This document shows positions 45,422-55,500 of a stretch of 64,000 bases of DNA, in pieces. Source of the DNA: Siphlonurus alternatus (taxonomy: Eukaryota; Arthropoda; Insecta; Ephemeroptera; Siphlonuridae); NCBI GenBank assembly GCA_949825025.1, contig OX463778.1, positions 12,486,171 to 12,550,170 on the forward strand. Direction: 5' to 3'. The position numbers and the translations under genes are program-made. The number at the start of each line of letters is the position of its first letter. The stretch's first letter is position 1. Under the pieces are notes generated by a model. It saw nothing but the letters and a program-made list of their open reading frames with translations. It did not search any database and was not told where the DNA came from.

Positions 45422-45530
45422 TTCCGGGAAATGATTGTTCTTTTTGGACTGTTTGTAAATCTCCTGCCTCTGACTTGTTATTTATGTACTCATGAGGAAA
45501 ATATAATAAATAAATAAAATAAATAAATTT
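45422..45530 (+). mobile_element. Probable LINE 3' tail, family I copy 2
   Basis: CCGGGAAATGATTGTTCTTT, TTGGACTGTTTGTAAATCTC, CATGAGGAAAATATAATAAA and (TAAA)n. Same orientation as copy 1, about 500 bases away. Confidence 0.5.
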
Positions 45531-46136
45531 AATACATGGCAAGGTTTACGAATAGAACTAATTTTATTTTATTATTTATAAAGATATAATATCATGACTT
45601 TATGACGTCATCAATAATACGGTTATAAAACCATATATACCTTGTTATCCATATACCTTGAGGCAGTATATAGATGTTATTATGTTGTTTTGTTTTTAGT
45701 ACTAAAGTTCTCTTATATAATATTATTATAGAAAATATAGAGGTATATACAATTTCCTGTTGGTTTACAATTTACAAAATTAAAGATTGAAATATTAATA
45801 TAACATTTATAAATTTAATTTCACTTTGATTACAATTCTATTGCTCACCTTTGCAACTTAACTCGGCTTTATAGTTAAGAGTATTCTTCTCTTATTTATG
45901 AAATTGTACAGGAGAATCGTTTCCTAATTTGTCTCTACTCACTGGACTGAAAAATCACACACTTGAAAGAGCTAGTTGGCACCAACGGAAAAAACAAATT
46001 GCGTTTATTCTTCCGTTAATTTACGTTGCTTGAGTGAATGCAGGGGTTGACGGCTGGGGTGAAGATAGCAAGGAAATCCATACCACCTGTACAGATGGCA
46101 AAGTATAAAGTTTATATTTATAAACACAGGCAGGCG
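45531..46136. other. AT-rich stretch, nothing recognised
   Basis: A TGACGTCA palindrome lies at 45603-45610. No gene seen. Confidence 0.5.
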
Positions 46137-46606
46137 TAGATCCAGAGAAAGAGGGCTGTAGCTTTCATCCCTCCTAATTTTCGAATTAGATATATTCTAC
46201 AGCATCCATTCCAAATTTTTAATTAACATTGGCCTCATGGGGAAAATGGAAAAAAACTCTTCCCCCCTCCCCCCGAACCAACGAAATTTTCAATTTAGCA
46301 TGGGCAATGTAAGCAACCATGATTAATTTTTTTTATTAACATTAGCCTTATGGGAAAAGACCTCCCCCCTTCACCTCAAACCACCGAAAAATGTTCAATA
46401 TAACATTTTGGTAATATAAGCAAGCACATAATTTTTTTTATTAACATTAGCTTCATGGAAAAGGATTGCCCCCTTCACCCCCCCCCCCGCCACAAACCAC
46501 CGAAATTTTCAATTTAACATGAGCAAATACTTCAATTATTTATTAACATTAGCCTTATGGGAAAATATCCCCCCCATGAAATTTTGTTCTGGATCTGTGC
46601 CCTAGC
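46137..46606. mobile_element. hAT-like family S element, copy 3, with internal tandem repeats
   Basis: The left end CAGGCGTAGATCCAG and right end CTGGATCTGTGCCCTAG resemble family S termini. Between them a 102-112 base unit is repeated, and its sequence corresponds to the interior of copy 1 (complement of TTAACATTGGCCTTAAG and AACATGGGCAA). No flanking 8-mer match is seen, so boundaries are approximate. Confidence 0.65.
46222..46600 (+). repeat. Internal tandem array, about 3.5 units of 102-112 bp
   Basis: Units start with ATTAACATT at 46222, 46334, 46440 and 46542. Each contains GCCTTATGGGAAAA or a variant, a C-rich run, ACCACCGAAATTTTCAATTT or a variant, and AACATGGGCAA or a variant. The last unit is truncated. 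Confidence 0.85.
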
Positions 46607-46826
46607 AAAGTCATAATGGATGACGTCATGAAAGAGGTTTGACTTCAAGGTATGAGTTAAACATTGTGAAGCCCTCGTCAATTAAAAAAAATACCCAGAA
46701 ATGTTATGAAATGCGAGACAAAAAAAAAAGAGCGGAAGAAAATAATAAAAAAAAATCAAGTTAAGAGGAAACAGCAGTGATTGACTTTTAGTAACTCCAC
46801 AATAACAAGTCAACTTCCTTCCTTGA

Positions 46827-47215
46827 TTTTTTTTTTTTTTTTTTTTTTATTTTTACTTAAGCTCGAGGCGGAGTCATGGATATTTGAGGGAAAAGATGGT
46901 GGCCGTAACTTTTGTTACGCGTCTCACAGCACTTGCTAAGGTGAGACTGAAGGAACCATGGAAAACTTCAATCAGGACGGACACCTGTCCTTTTTATCAA
47001 TGGACTAAAGTGATGTCCAAAACCTGGGGAACCATACACAGAAGTGCATCACTGCACTGGGTAGAAAGGAAGCGGGGCGTAGTATTTACATCAAGGAAGC
47101 AACGTAATTTTGTCACTTATCCAGTACTAATCATGCTTGTCGATGCTTGACTTTGGTGATCAACTTCAGTGAACGCTCAACCCCTGGCATGGGTTGTGTT
47201 TCGAAAGCTAAGCAA
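46827..47215 (-). mobile_element. 5S-derived SINE (family K), near full length, inverted
   Basis: A poly-T (46827-46848) marks the poly-A tail. Reading the minus strand, GTCCGTCCTGATTGAAGTTT, then upstream AGTACTGGATAAGTGAC and ATCACCAAAGTCAAGC, match family K. The 5S-like part is more decayed than at 55086. The 88-codon plus-strand frame within it is incidental. Confidence 0.75.
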
Positions 47216-48005
47216 GATGATTCAATACATCGTTGCCAATGATATAAACAAGACATTTTATACTTTACCATCGGTACCTCGGCTTACCTTTCAGTGACTC
47301 TAGCTGCTCCTAGAAACTACTCACGTCTTGTAGCAGATTTTTTTTTTTTATAAACTTTAATCTTTGGAGAGTGTTTTTAATTTTTAATATCATACTTCAT
47401 AAGGACAAATATTTATTAAAATTATTCTCTTTATAAAAACTGAAAGAAATATATGACATTTATACAATTTTATATATAGATGGTATCGTATAAAGGTAAA
47501 TAAAGACTCCTGACGTATTTATTTACATTGCAGCAAGCAAACATGTGCTGCATATCAAGATAGGAAGTAACAAAAAATAAAAACGAGCATGTTCTCTTTA
47601 ATATTGTTCATTTTTTGTGTGTACTTTTTATTTACTATCAAAACCAAAATGATGTACTACTCTCCTTATGGAACTTGTGTGTTATTTAAGGGCACATTTT
47701 TTTTTTAAAATCCGATAGTAGTAGAAGGAAATAATAGGAGAGAAAAATTAATTGCACTGTCAGTTTTTATTATTGTCATTCATATTAGTTACATTTTACT
47801 TTTTTCAGCACGCATTATATTTTTTATATCTCCTCTTCTCCATATGGTTGAAGGTATAGTTTTATTTTGCATGTAGCTTTGGCAAAACTCTGCTTAGGTA
47901 TTTTAATTTCTATGTTGAATATTAATTAATTTATATCAATAACTAAAATATTAAATTATACATTCCATACAAATAAATTTATTAAAATTTTAGTAGGAAG
48001 TTTTG
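47216..48005. other. AT-rich stretch, nothing recognised
   Basis: No gene or shared repeat seen. Confidence 0.5.
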
Positions 48006-48139
48006 AGGGCGATTCACGAAAGAGTTATCCAGAAAGTTATCCAGGTTTCTCACTAACCGCGGTTAGCGCCAGCCTAATTCAGTGACACTAAACGTGATTA
48101 GTGAAAAACCTAGATAACTCTCTTCGTGAATCACGCCCT
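48006..48139. mobile_element. Family E foldback MITE, copy 4 (subtype 2)
   Basis: The ends GGGCGATTCACGAAAGAGTT and CTCTTCGTGAATCACGCCC. The interior uses TTATCCAGGTTTCTCACTAA, CGCGGTTAG and GACACTAAACGTGATTAGTG instead of the CACGTTTAGC motifs of copies 1-3, so this is a subtype. Confidence 0.8.
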
Positions 48140-48162
48140 TTGCTTCTAAGTATATTTATTGA

Positions 48163-48293
48163 ACGCGATTTACGAAGGAAGTTATCCAGCTTTATCACTA
48201 ACTACTGAGTAACTACGTTTAGGTTGACACTATAACCGCGGTTAGTAAAAAAGTAAAAAAAAAAAAAAATGGGTAACTTTCGTGAATAGAACC
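48163..48293. mobile_element. Family E foldback MITE, copy 5 (subtype 2)
   Basis: ACGCGATTTACGAAGGAAGT, TATCCAGCTTTATCACTAAC, ACCGCGGTTAGTAAAAAAG and GGTAACTTTCGTGAAT. It lies only about 25 bases from copy 4 and has a poly-A run near its right end. Confidence 0.7.
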
Positions 48294-49173
48294 AAACATT
48301 CAAATATTATAGCTGCAATACAAAAAATATATATATATTTTTTTCTTTCTTTGAATAACTTACAACAATTAATTTCCAAATTTTGCTGGCATTCCACCAG
48401 CATACCTGCATGTTTCCACTCCTGTAAATTCAGCTGAACAGCGAGAAGTGTATTGCTTTTAAGGAGTGGGCTTGGTAGATGGTGAACCAATCTGAAAATT
48501 TCAACAAACCTTCCTGACAACATTAAATAATTAATTTTACATTAAAAAAATATAACAAATTGGGTGAAAATTTTGAGATATTCAGCATTGAAATTAGCAC
48601 TGTTTTCAATGGGGACTGGCGCTGTGATTTTTAGCCAAATTAGTATCTTTTCAACACGAAAAATTTAATTACTCAAAATTCACACCGAATTTGTTTGTTT
48701 TTTTTTACATCAGCAAACAAACAGTTACTTTGTTCTTTATTTTATGGACAAAAAAAATCCATTTATCATCGGAGAATATTGAGCAATAGCCGCGGTGACA
48801 TAATCCTTAAGTACCAACGAAAACTTTGATCAACTTAAATATAGTAAAATTTATTACATGTCAAACAGAACTATTTATGCATATTACATAATATAAAGCA
48901 ATAGTGTTTGTTGTCAAGACGTGACGACGTGCATCATACGAGACGTATACTAAGAGTGGTCTTTACGACACAGAAAAACCATTAGAGAGTGAGTGTGTCT
49001 CAGCAGGTTGCAGACAGAATTGGTAGCCCGAACGACGCCATCAAACTGTGTAAGCAGGATTACAAGTTTTTGGACATGATATACATATTAATTTTGGTAT
49101 TATAACATTAAGATAAATACTTTAAGATGATATTTTAATTTTACGATGTTTTCAACTTGAATAAAATCTTTAG
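48294..49173. other. AT-rich stretch with a GC-richer segment
   Basis: 48915-49065 is CpG-richer and unique and precedes the exon candidate at 49174. It contains GAGAGTGAGTGTG, a weak donor-like site, but no supported frame. Confidence 0.35.
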
Positions 49174-49407
49174 GAAAGGAGGATTTTCCCTTCGGGTGCG
49201 CTCCAGACGATGTTGTTTTTGTTATTGTTTGCGGTTGTAGCTTTACTCAGTCTGCAATGCGCGTACATTGCTGTTATTTCCAAGTCTGCTAGAGGTCACA
49301 TACACTACAAGTTATGTTTCTCATTTGAATATGCACGTTTTCAACAACTGTGTTCTCAACAAAAATATACACTGAAAAAAATAATTAGACGAAATATCTT
49401 AATTTGA
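49174..49407 (+). CDS. Candidate exon encoding a signal-peptide or anchor-like segment
   Basis: After a TAG (49171-49173) that could be a splice acceptor, an open frame begins ERRIFPSGALQT and reaches an ATG at 49210. From there it reads MLFLLLFAVVALLSLQCA, then YIAVISKSARGH, ending at a stop at 49405-49407. The hydrophobic run with small residues (QCA) before Tyr is a textbook signal peptide or signal anchor. The last 25 codons are AT-rich and may be intronic, but no strong donor precedes them. It could be a small secreted or membrane protein, or one exon of one. No homolog recognised. Confidence 0.3.
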   Translation, partial: ERRIFPSGALQTMLFLLLFAVVALLSLQCAYIAVISKSARGHIHYKLCFSFEYARFQQLCSQQKYTLKKIIRRNILI

Positions 49408-49483
49408 ATTTTGTATCTCAAGAATGTAAAATTAAGAAGTTTTGGTATTGATACTTTCATCTCATGCATTTCCTAGCCTAATG

Positions 49484-49875
49484 TGGGTGATTCACGAATA
49501 GAAGGAGTTATCCAGTTTTCTCACTATTCGTCATTAGCTACTAAACGTCCCGAGTAAATTTCATCTTTTATACGCTTCTCTATCTCTGCTCGTCTAATTT
49601 CTTTCTATTTTGCACCATTTTGGAGGAAAAAAGAGAGAAAAATATGAGATTACGTTTTCCTTCCTCCCATTAGCATAAATGTTGTAAAAAATTGTCTCCA
49701 TTTCATCCTTACTTTGAGCGAAGAATAAATAAGATGCGTTTTTAAGGTAAATGCGTTATTTATAAGGGTTAAGAACTATAAAGGATGAGTTGAAAACTTA
49801 ATTTTTCAACTAGGGGTGGTAGCACATAGTGAGAAAGATGGATAACAATTAAGTTCTTTCATGAATCGCACCCAA
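49484..49875. mobile_element. Family E foldback MITE, copy 6, carrying a family F insertion
   Basis: The left GTGGGTGATTCACGAATAGA, AGTTATCCAGTTTTCTCACT and right TAGTGAGAAAGATGGATAAC, TTCATGAATCGCACCC are family E subtype-2 arms. They are separated by about 265 bases of family F. Confidence 0.75.
49552..49815 (+). mobile_element. Family F repeat, copy 3, inside family E
   Basis: TCCCGAGTAAATTTCATCTT, CTCGTCTAATTTCTTTC, TTTTGCACCATTTTGGAGGA, TTGTCTCCATTTCATCCTTA and AAAGGATGAGTTGAAAACTT match the other F copies. The family E arms on both sides help define its limits. Confidence 0.75.
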
Positions 49876-49934
49876 TTGAAACGTACTTCACTTTTTCTGC
49901 ATGCATAAATTAATTGAGTGTACAAAATTATGAA

Positions 49935-50035
49935 AATTTGATTTTATTTTCTCAAAATTTTCTAAAACTGAAAAAATGCCAGACTTTAACGTAATTTAAT
50001 ACCCTCTATTCATTTATGCAGTACAAAAAGTCATG
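49935..50035. mobile_element. Family Q, degraded right-arm fragment
   Basis: ACTTTAACGTAATTTAATAC, CCTCTATTCATTTATGCAGT resemble the right arm (AACTTTGCACC..CTATCCATTTCTGCAATA). Weak. Confidence 0.35.
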
Positions 50036-51093
50036 TAGGTTGTTCATAAATAAGAAAAATGTATTGATAATATATGCATCCCTACACAGTAAGCATGTCT
50101 AATATATAAAGGAATCGTTCACCCTACATTACATTTTTGTACTTTGTCTCACAAAATGGATACTAAAATACGAACGAACAACTCTTCATTTCGTTTACGA
50201 CTATTAAATTATTTTTTCCTACAATATTTCATTACATTAATGTCTTCGAGTGGTATAATATAAAATATTTTATTGTTTCTTTCCCTTAGTAAATTTCACT
50301 GGCAGACTCAAAAGTTTACTGCAGTTAAAGATACTCGCGCCTCATTTATTCCCAAAGTAAGTGCTCTTTAACTCTACAACAACTTCAATGAAATTTGTTA
50401 GCAAGTCTTTTATTGCAAGAAACAAGCCACTTTAAGTATAATTAATAAATAAAAACAATCGTTTAAGATTAATTTTATTAACTTCAATTCTTAGTTTTAC
50501 ACAAAATAAAGTACTTTCGTTAATTTTATTAAATCCCAAAATATTGGCAATTATTCTATTATTTTGTCTATTAACGCAATAAAAAAATACTATTTTTATT
50601 AAGATGAATGTGGTGGTTTGCTGATAGACTAATTTTAAGGCATGAAAAATTCTATTTTTATGAAAATTAGTTGATTTAAGAATCATAATATGAACTCTAT
50701 ATATAAGTACAGGAGACATATCAAATTATAGTCTGGATTTTGTATATAAAAACATTTATTTGTATACTAAACATTCAATTCTTTCGAAATAAATCTTTAC
50801 TGCGCAAACATTGAAAATTTTAAAATTTCACCAGTGTTTTTATATGACTCTGAAGCATTGCACTAATTTAAGCTAACAATTAATAATATGATGACATATC
50901 TAATTAGAGCTTACAGTTATTTACTTATCTGATCATAGGAAATTTACCTAGTTCAACCTTTTCAATTATTTCACCACCACAATCATAAGTTTCTCTTTTA
51001 TAATGCAAGTACTATATCAAAGATTGTTACAATATTTAATAGAATTTCAGTAAATCCACGGCATGACTCAAGTCAACATTGCTGCTCATGATA
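50036..51093. other. AT-rich stretch, nothing recognised
   Basis: A 95-codon minus-strand frame (50432-50719) is Ile/Asn/Lys/Phe-rich and not called. Confidence 0.5.
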
Positions 51094-51275
51094 CAGTCAA
51101 ATCAATTTTATATTCCTTCCGGAAGTAGTCGGAAGTGTGAAGTTTGTGGATATTCAGTTTTGAAACTTTGCAGAATAAAATTACTGATCCATGTTGAAAA
51201 ATTGCAACGCTCAAATAAGATGAGAAATATTATATTTCCGGCCACTTCCGGAGGGATTATCGTACAAATTTGACT
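51094..51275 (+). mobile_element. Family M MITE, complete copy
   Basis: TA (51092-51093), then CAGTCAAATCAATTTTATAT, TTCCGGAAGTAGTCGGAAGT near the left, GGCCACTTCCGG near the right, then AAATTTGACTA and TA. Same plan as 8812-9021. Confidence 0.75.
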
Positions 51276-51644
51276 ATAATTCCCTTGCTAGCGTGGCTGA
51301 GTAGGTCAGGCCCTTCTTGTTATAGAAGCTTACTGTAGTTGAAGACGTGATTACCTGATGGATAAACCTTGCTTTTTATAGCCACCACTCTGAACACTTG
51401 CTATTGTTTCAAATAAAATGTTATCCTACTTGATATTATAAATCAAGAGAGTTTGCACAATCGACGATACTTAAGTTAAATAATTGAAAATAATTAAATT
51501 TATCGAGTAAAATATAGGGCGTATAAGAAGAACTTTGCATTTAAGATTGTAAAGAAAAATAAATATTGAAGAAATTTGATACTTTTTATAAAATATTATT
51601 CTCTACATAATGAAAAATAATGAAATAATAAAATTATAGTTCAT
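51276..51644. other. AT-rich stretch, nothing recognised
   Basis: No gene or shared repeat seen. Confidence 0.5.
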
Positions 51645-51768
51645 ACAGCCTGTATTATACAATATAATTTTTCCTTACAAGAAAATGTAATCTCAATACA
51701 AACCAATGGAGGAGTTTATTTATTTTTTTTTTGTAAGGAAAAATTGTATCGTATAACACCGGCCTCAA
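51645..51768. mobile_element. Family W foldback MITE, copy 2
   Basis: CAGCCTGTATTATACAATAT, AATTTTTCCTTACAAGAAAA pairs with TTTGTAAGGAAAAATTGTAT, CGTATAACACCGGC. Shorter and more decayed than the copy at 45021. Confidence 0.7.
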
Positions 51769-52149
51769 GGATTTGTATTATAGAAACGTAGAAACATAAT
51801 TTTGCTTGAGAATATCAGGTTTTAAATTCAATGTAAGCACAAATATATTAATTGCATGTAATTAAGTCGATTGTAAGAGGAGATAAAACTCGCTTGGAAA
51901 TTGTATCATCCGTTCTTCGTTATTGCTTTCTATGAAAACAATTAATTTTGGAACAGAAGATGAGTTGATAACAATTAAATAATTAAAATTTGTGTGCTTT
52001 GACTTTAATGAATAAAACGGATGTTGTCAGAACAGGGGAAGGTCCAGTTCGAGTTACATTTTGTTCTCATTTCCTCTCTTAAACACACATAAACTGAACT
52101 CGACTAATTGCAGAACAACAAAATTCATTGCAATAATATTAAATTTATG
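51769..52149. other. AT-rich stretch, nothing recognised
   Basis: No gene or shared repeat seen. The last eight bases are the left target duplication of the next element. Confidence 0.5.
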
Positions 52150-52332
52150 CAGGGGCGGATCTAGCCCGCGGCTTTGGGAGGGGCGGTGCCCTATCCCGCA
52201 ATGTTAAATTTTGGGGTGGGAGGGGGGGGGCGACGGGTGGTGGGTGGTATTACCTTCAATGTATTTCGGGACCTTTGGGGGGGGGGGGGGGCGATCGCCC
52301 CCATCGCCCCCCCCCCCTTGGATCCGCGCCTG
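52150..52332. mobile_element. hAT-like MITE (family S), copy 2
   Basis: The ends CAGGGGCGGATCTAG and TTGGATCCGCGCCTG are flanked by a perfect 8-bp duplication AATTTATG (52142-52149 and 52333-52340). The interior has long G and C runs. The intact duplication suggests a fairly recent insertion. Confidence 0.92.
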
Positions 52333-52521
52333 AATTTATGAATATTTAATCTAGAGTCCTACTATCGTATATTTTACTTTTTGGGGAGTACTTTTTTTTT
52401 TCTTTTTTTTTTTTTTTTCCAAAACAAAATAAATGGTGCTACATATTATTACTATGTTTCAACAGATTAATTATATACTGAAATAATGTAATATAATATA
52501 GTTTAATAATATATATAAGTA

Positions 52522-52674
52522 TATAGATATAGATATAGATATAGATATAGATATAGATATAGATATAGATATAGATATAGATATAGATATAGATATAGAT
52601 ATAGATATAGATATAGATATAGATATAGATATAGATATAGATATAGATATAGATATAGATATAGATATAGATAT
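52522..52674. repeat. Hexanucleotide (ATAGAT)n microsatellite
   Basis: About 25 virtually perfect units. Confidence 0.95.
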
Positions 52675-52739
52675 AATATGGATTTAATTTATTAAATGTT
52701 TATTTAAAATATATTATCTGTAGAAATTGTTTAATGTTG

Positions 52740-52915
52740 TAGGCTGGAGATGTACTAAATCATGTATCCAAATTTATGGAATTATAATTATATACACCCA
52801 ATTGCATAGATGATGTTTAAGGTTAGCCCGAGGCTAAATTTGTTGATTTTGATTATTGCAATATATTACTGTATATATGCTGTATTGGATTTAAGAAACA
52901 AATAAACAAAATAAA
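52740..52915 (+). mobile_element. Possible LINE 3' end
   Basis: Ends TATTGGATTTAAGAAACAAA plus TAAACAAAATAAA, similar to 35648. The upstream GGTTAGCCCGAGGCTAAATT is not AT-rich noise. No coding part remains. Confidence 0.3.
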
Positions 52916-53720
52916 CACCGCACATCAATAACTGTATGAGTATGGAGCCTGCTCGAAAGCACTCACTCGTATGAAAAATGTTCAAACTGCATTCAGATCA
53001 TATTTTCAAGCTCCAAATAATGTTCAAGATGGACATTATAATATTATACGGTGGTCATATTAAACCACTACCAGTGAGGCTTAAATTTAATATAGAGTGG
53101 TTACACGTACTGTACCTATATCTGTTACGTATATAGAGATGTGTACGTTTGGGAGAAAGATTGAAAGGACACTCCCTCTCGAGGGATACATTTATAAAAA
53201 AAGAAAGGATAAGAATCATGACAAAAGTTTGAAAAAAAAACGAGCTTCAATTTTATTATTCTTTAGCAGTATTATATGTTATGATTTTTTTTTCAAAAGT
53301 CCTAGTTTTTGGCGTATTATTACATAATAAAATAGAGTGAGAAAAATCAAACTGATGCTGCACTGGTCATCATATTCATATATTATAGTTTATGCTCGGA
53401 GAAGCTCGGAAATATTCGTCTCTGGTGTTCTTTAGATGCAAGCATTCAACCAATGACCGAGGACATTTCAAACACGACGAAAACTTATAATAAAATGTAA
53501 CGCGCAGTGTAGTCTATGCATTTAGGACCACCGTCAGTGCAGCCTACTTTCAGTGCAGGGGCATGATGTCAGCACGTTTTGCTCTATAATATACTTGCAC
53601 TTTTTGTTGTGTAGTAAATTTCACTAAACATAATTCGTTTTCATTATTTCATTTCCCTCTAAATGTTGCTAGACCGCTCGGAAAGTACACATTGTATTAT
53701 ACATTCAGGCTGGAGCGAGG
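52916..53720. other. Unassigned stretch upstream of the small-gene candidate
   Basis: A 76-codon frame (53097-53327) turns into AT-rich sequence and is not called. Nearer the candidate promoter, CAGTGCAG occurs twice (53536 and 53551) in a GC-richer segment, possible promoter-proximal sequence. Confidence 0.35.
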
Positions 53721-53728
53721 TATATAAG
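53721..53728 (+). promoter_or_regulatory. TATA box (TATATAAG)
   Basis: TATATAAG sits in a GC-richer context (GGAGCGAGG before, ACAGTACCCG after), 39 bases before the ATG at 53760. A start site about 30 bases downstream would give a leader of only about 10 bases, which is unusually short. The arrangement is suggestive, not conclusive. Confidence 0.4.
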
Positions 53729-53759
53729 TACAGTACCCGTACACCTCATCCCCGACAAT

Positions 53760-53843
53760 ATGAAGTATACCCGTGCTCTGTTTGTGAGTATTATCATTTT
53801 GTGTATGGAAGTGCATGGTGAACTTTTCTGGCCTCGATTTTAA
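53760..53843 (+). CDS. Candidate small secreted peptide gene, or first exon of a secreted-protein gene
   Basis: A 27-codon frame begins MKYTRALF, continues with a hydrophobic core (SIIILC) and ends ELFWPRF before TAA. The first 20 residues look like a signal peptide (Lys/Arg near the start, hydrophobic core, small residues VHG before the cut), leaving a seven-residue product. Right after codon 8 is GTGAGT (53784-53789), a consensus splice donor. An exon stopping after 8 residues of the signal peptide is the usual layout of insect cuticular-protein genes and many other secreted-protein genes. In that reading the second exon would lie beyond the window, since no suitable exon is seen downstream. 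The TATA box is upstream and AATAAA downstream. Confidence 0.35.
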   Translation: MKYTRALFVSIIILCMEVHGELFWPRF

Positions 53844-53859
53844 CCCATTAATATACGTA

Positions 53860-53865
53860 AATAAA
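53860..53865 (+). terminator. Polyadenylation signal AATAAA
   Basis: AATAAA begins 17 bases after the TAA stop of the 27-codon frame. AATAAA is common by chance in AT-rich DNA, so this is supportive only. Confidence 0.3.
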
Positions 53866-55018
53866 GTTATTTGAGACTTGAAATGGTTTATTCCTATATA
53901 TTCAAATTGCATTATTTCAGAAATCTAATACACCAGGCCAAAAATATCATTGATACTGTATAAAATTATTTCATACAATAAATAAAAATAACGTCATAAA
54001 AATTAGAGCTGAGATGCATAAAATACGTAGGATAAAAAAATTCAATGTTTGAATGGTTCAAATGGGTTAAAAATAAGTTAACCATGCAAGCGTATATTCG
54101 AGAAGTTATAATATTATATATTGCTCTCTATTGTGAATTGAAGAAAAATGTATGCAATGCAGAGTATTGAATGTTATAATGGCGTTGTTAGTATACAGTT
54201 TTCTACACTCATATCAGAATTATATACGTCACGTGAGCAAACTATGTATTTGAGTTTCTGTTGTAAATAAGACGATATTCAATGAAGAAAGTTTTGTGTA
54301 AAGTCTCAACCTCGTTATTCAGAAATGCATACAAATAAAGGTGGACTGCATGAGTGACATATATGCAGTTTCAAAGTGCAGCAAATGCACTCGAGAGAAA
54401 ACCAGGCTGCACTACCGGGTAAAATGCATTCTATGATAGACGCAACAATTGTTATATACATTGTGCTGTGCAATGCAAATCAAAAGTATTGATTTGTACA
54501 CGTTATTGTAATATTCTGTTTAATACTTTAGAGTTTGTAATTAAACTTAATTACAATTTTCCTGTTATTATTTTTTTATTTATTAATTATTGCAACAAGC
54601 TGCCACGGTTATTGTTTCAATTATAGTAACTTGACTTCTTTTTTTAAATAAATGGGTCACAACATGGAATTGATATTGTAACAGTTTTTATCCAGCAAAG
54701 CTTTGAATATATCAGTGAATAATAACAATGGTTTTCCAGTATTGTTGTTGTGTTTACTGAAGTGGGAAATGCGATATATGGTTTTATTTCAACCTTTTCA
54801 CTCCGCGTATATCAAGTTGAAACACCTCAATGTTTTGTTGGGACGATTGAACTTTTGGTACTAAACTTGTAAGTTATACAAAAACTTTGAAAGAACAAGT
54901 ATCGGTTCACTCAAGAAAGTAGTACCCAATCTACATGTCACTTGCTTGAATTATTTCTTTTACTGCTGAATTTCTGTTATAAGCAAATTCAGATTAACAT
55001 GTAAATGATTACTTTGTT
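53866..55018. other. AT-rich stretch, nothing recognised
   Basis: No frame that could be a second exon of the upstream candidate is seen, and no shared repeat. Confidence 0.5.
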
Positions 55019-55464
55019 TTAAGGTGGATTTTCATGAGCGACAACGCGGCGCAATTTGACGTAAAAAAGCCGTGAAATTCTATGCGGCGAGGTTGAGCGT
55101 GGCGCAGTGCATTGACCGGTTCTCGTTAGATCACCGAAGTCAGGCTACGTCGAGCGTGGTTAGTACTTGGATGGGTGACCATTTCAAGTAAAAAATACGC
55201 TGCTCCCTCCCTTGGGTAAATTCATCTTGCTTTCCACCCAGTGCAGTGATGCACTTGTGTGTGGTTCCCCAGGCTTTGGACATCGCTTTGGTCCATTGAG
55301 AAAAAGTAGAGGTGTCCGTCCTGACTGAGGTTTTCCACGGTTGCCTCAGTCTCACCTCAGCGAATGCTGGGACGCATAGCATGCAGGCCGTGGCCACTAT
55401 CCGTTCCCTACCTTATCTCTACCCAGTACCCCGCCGCGAGCTGTAAGCTCTTAGGGGTGTATCC

Positions 55465-55500
<36 letters not shown>

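Noticed and set aside
46884..47150. 88-codon plus-strand frame
   Set aside because: Lies wholly within an inverted SINE copy. The same frame is broken in other SINE copies.
55113..55185. Functional 5S rRNA gene
   Set aside because: Only the internal part of 5S is present, the 5' and 3' ends of 5S are replaced, and the sequence continues into a shared body with a poly-A tail. It is a SINE.
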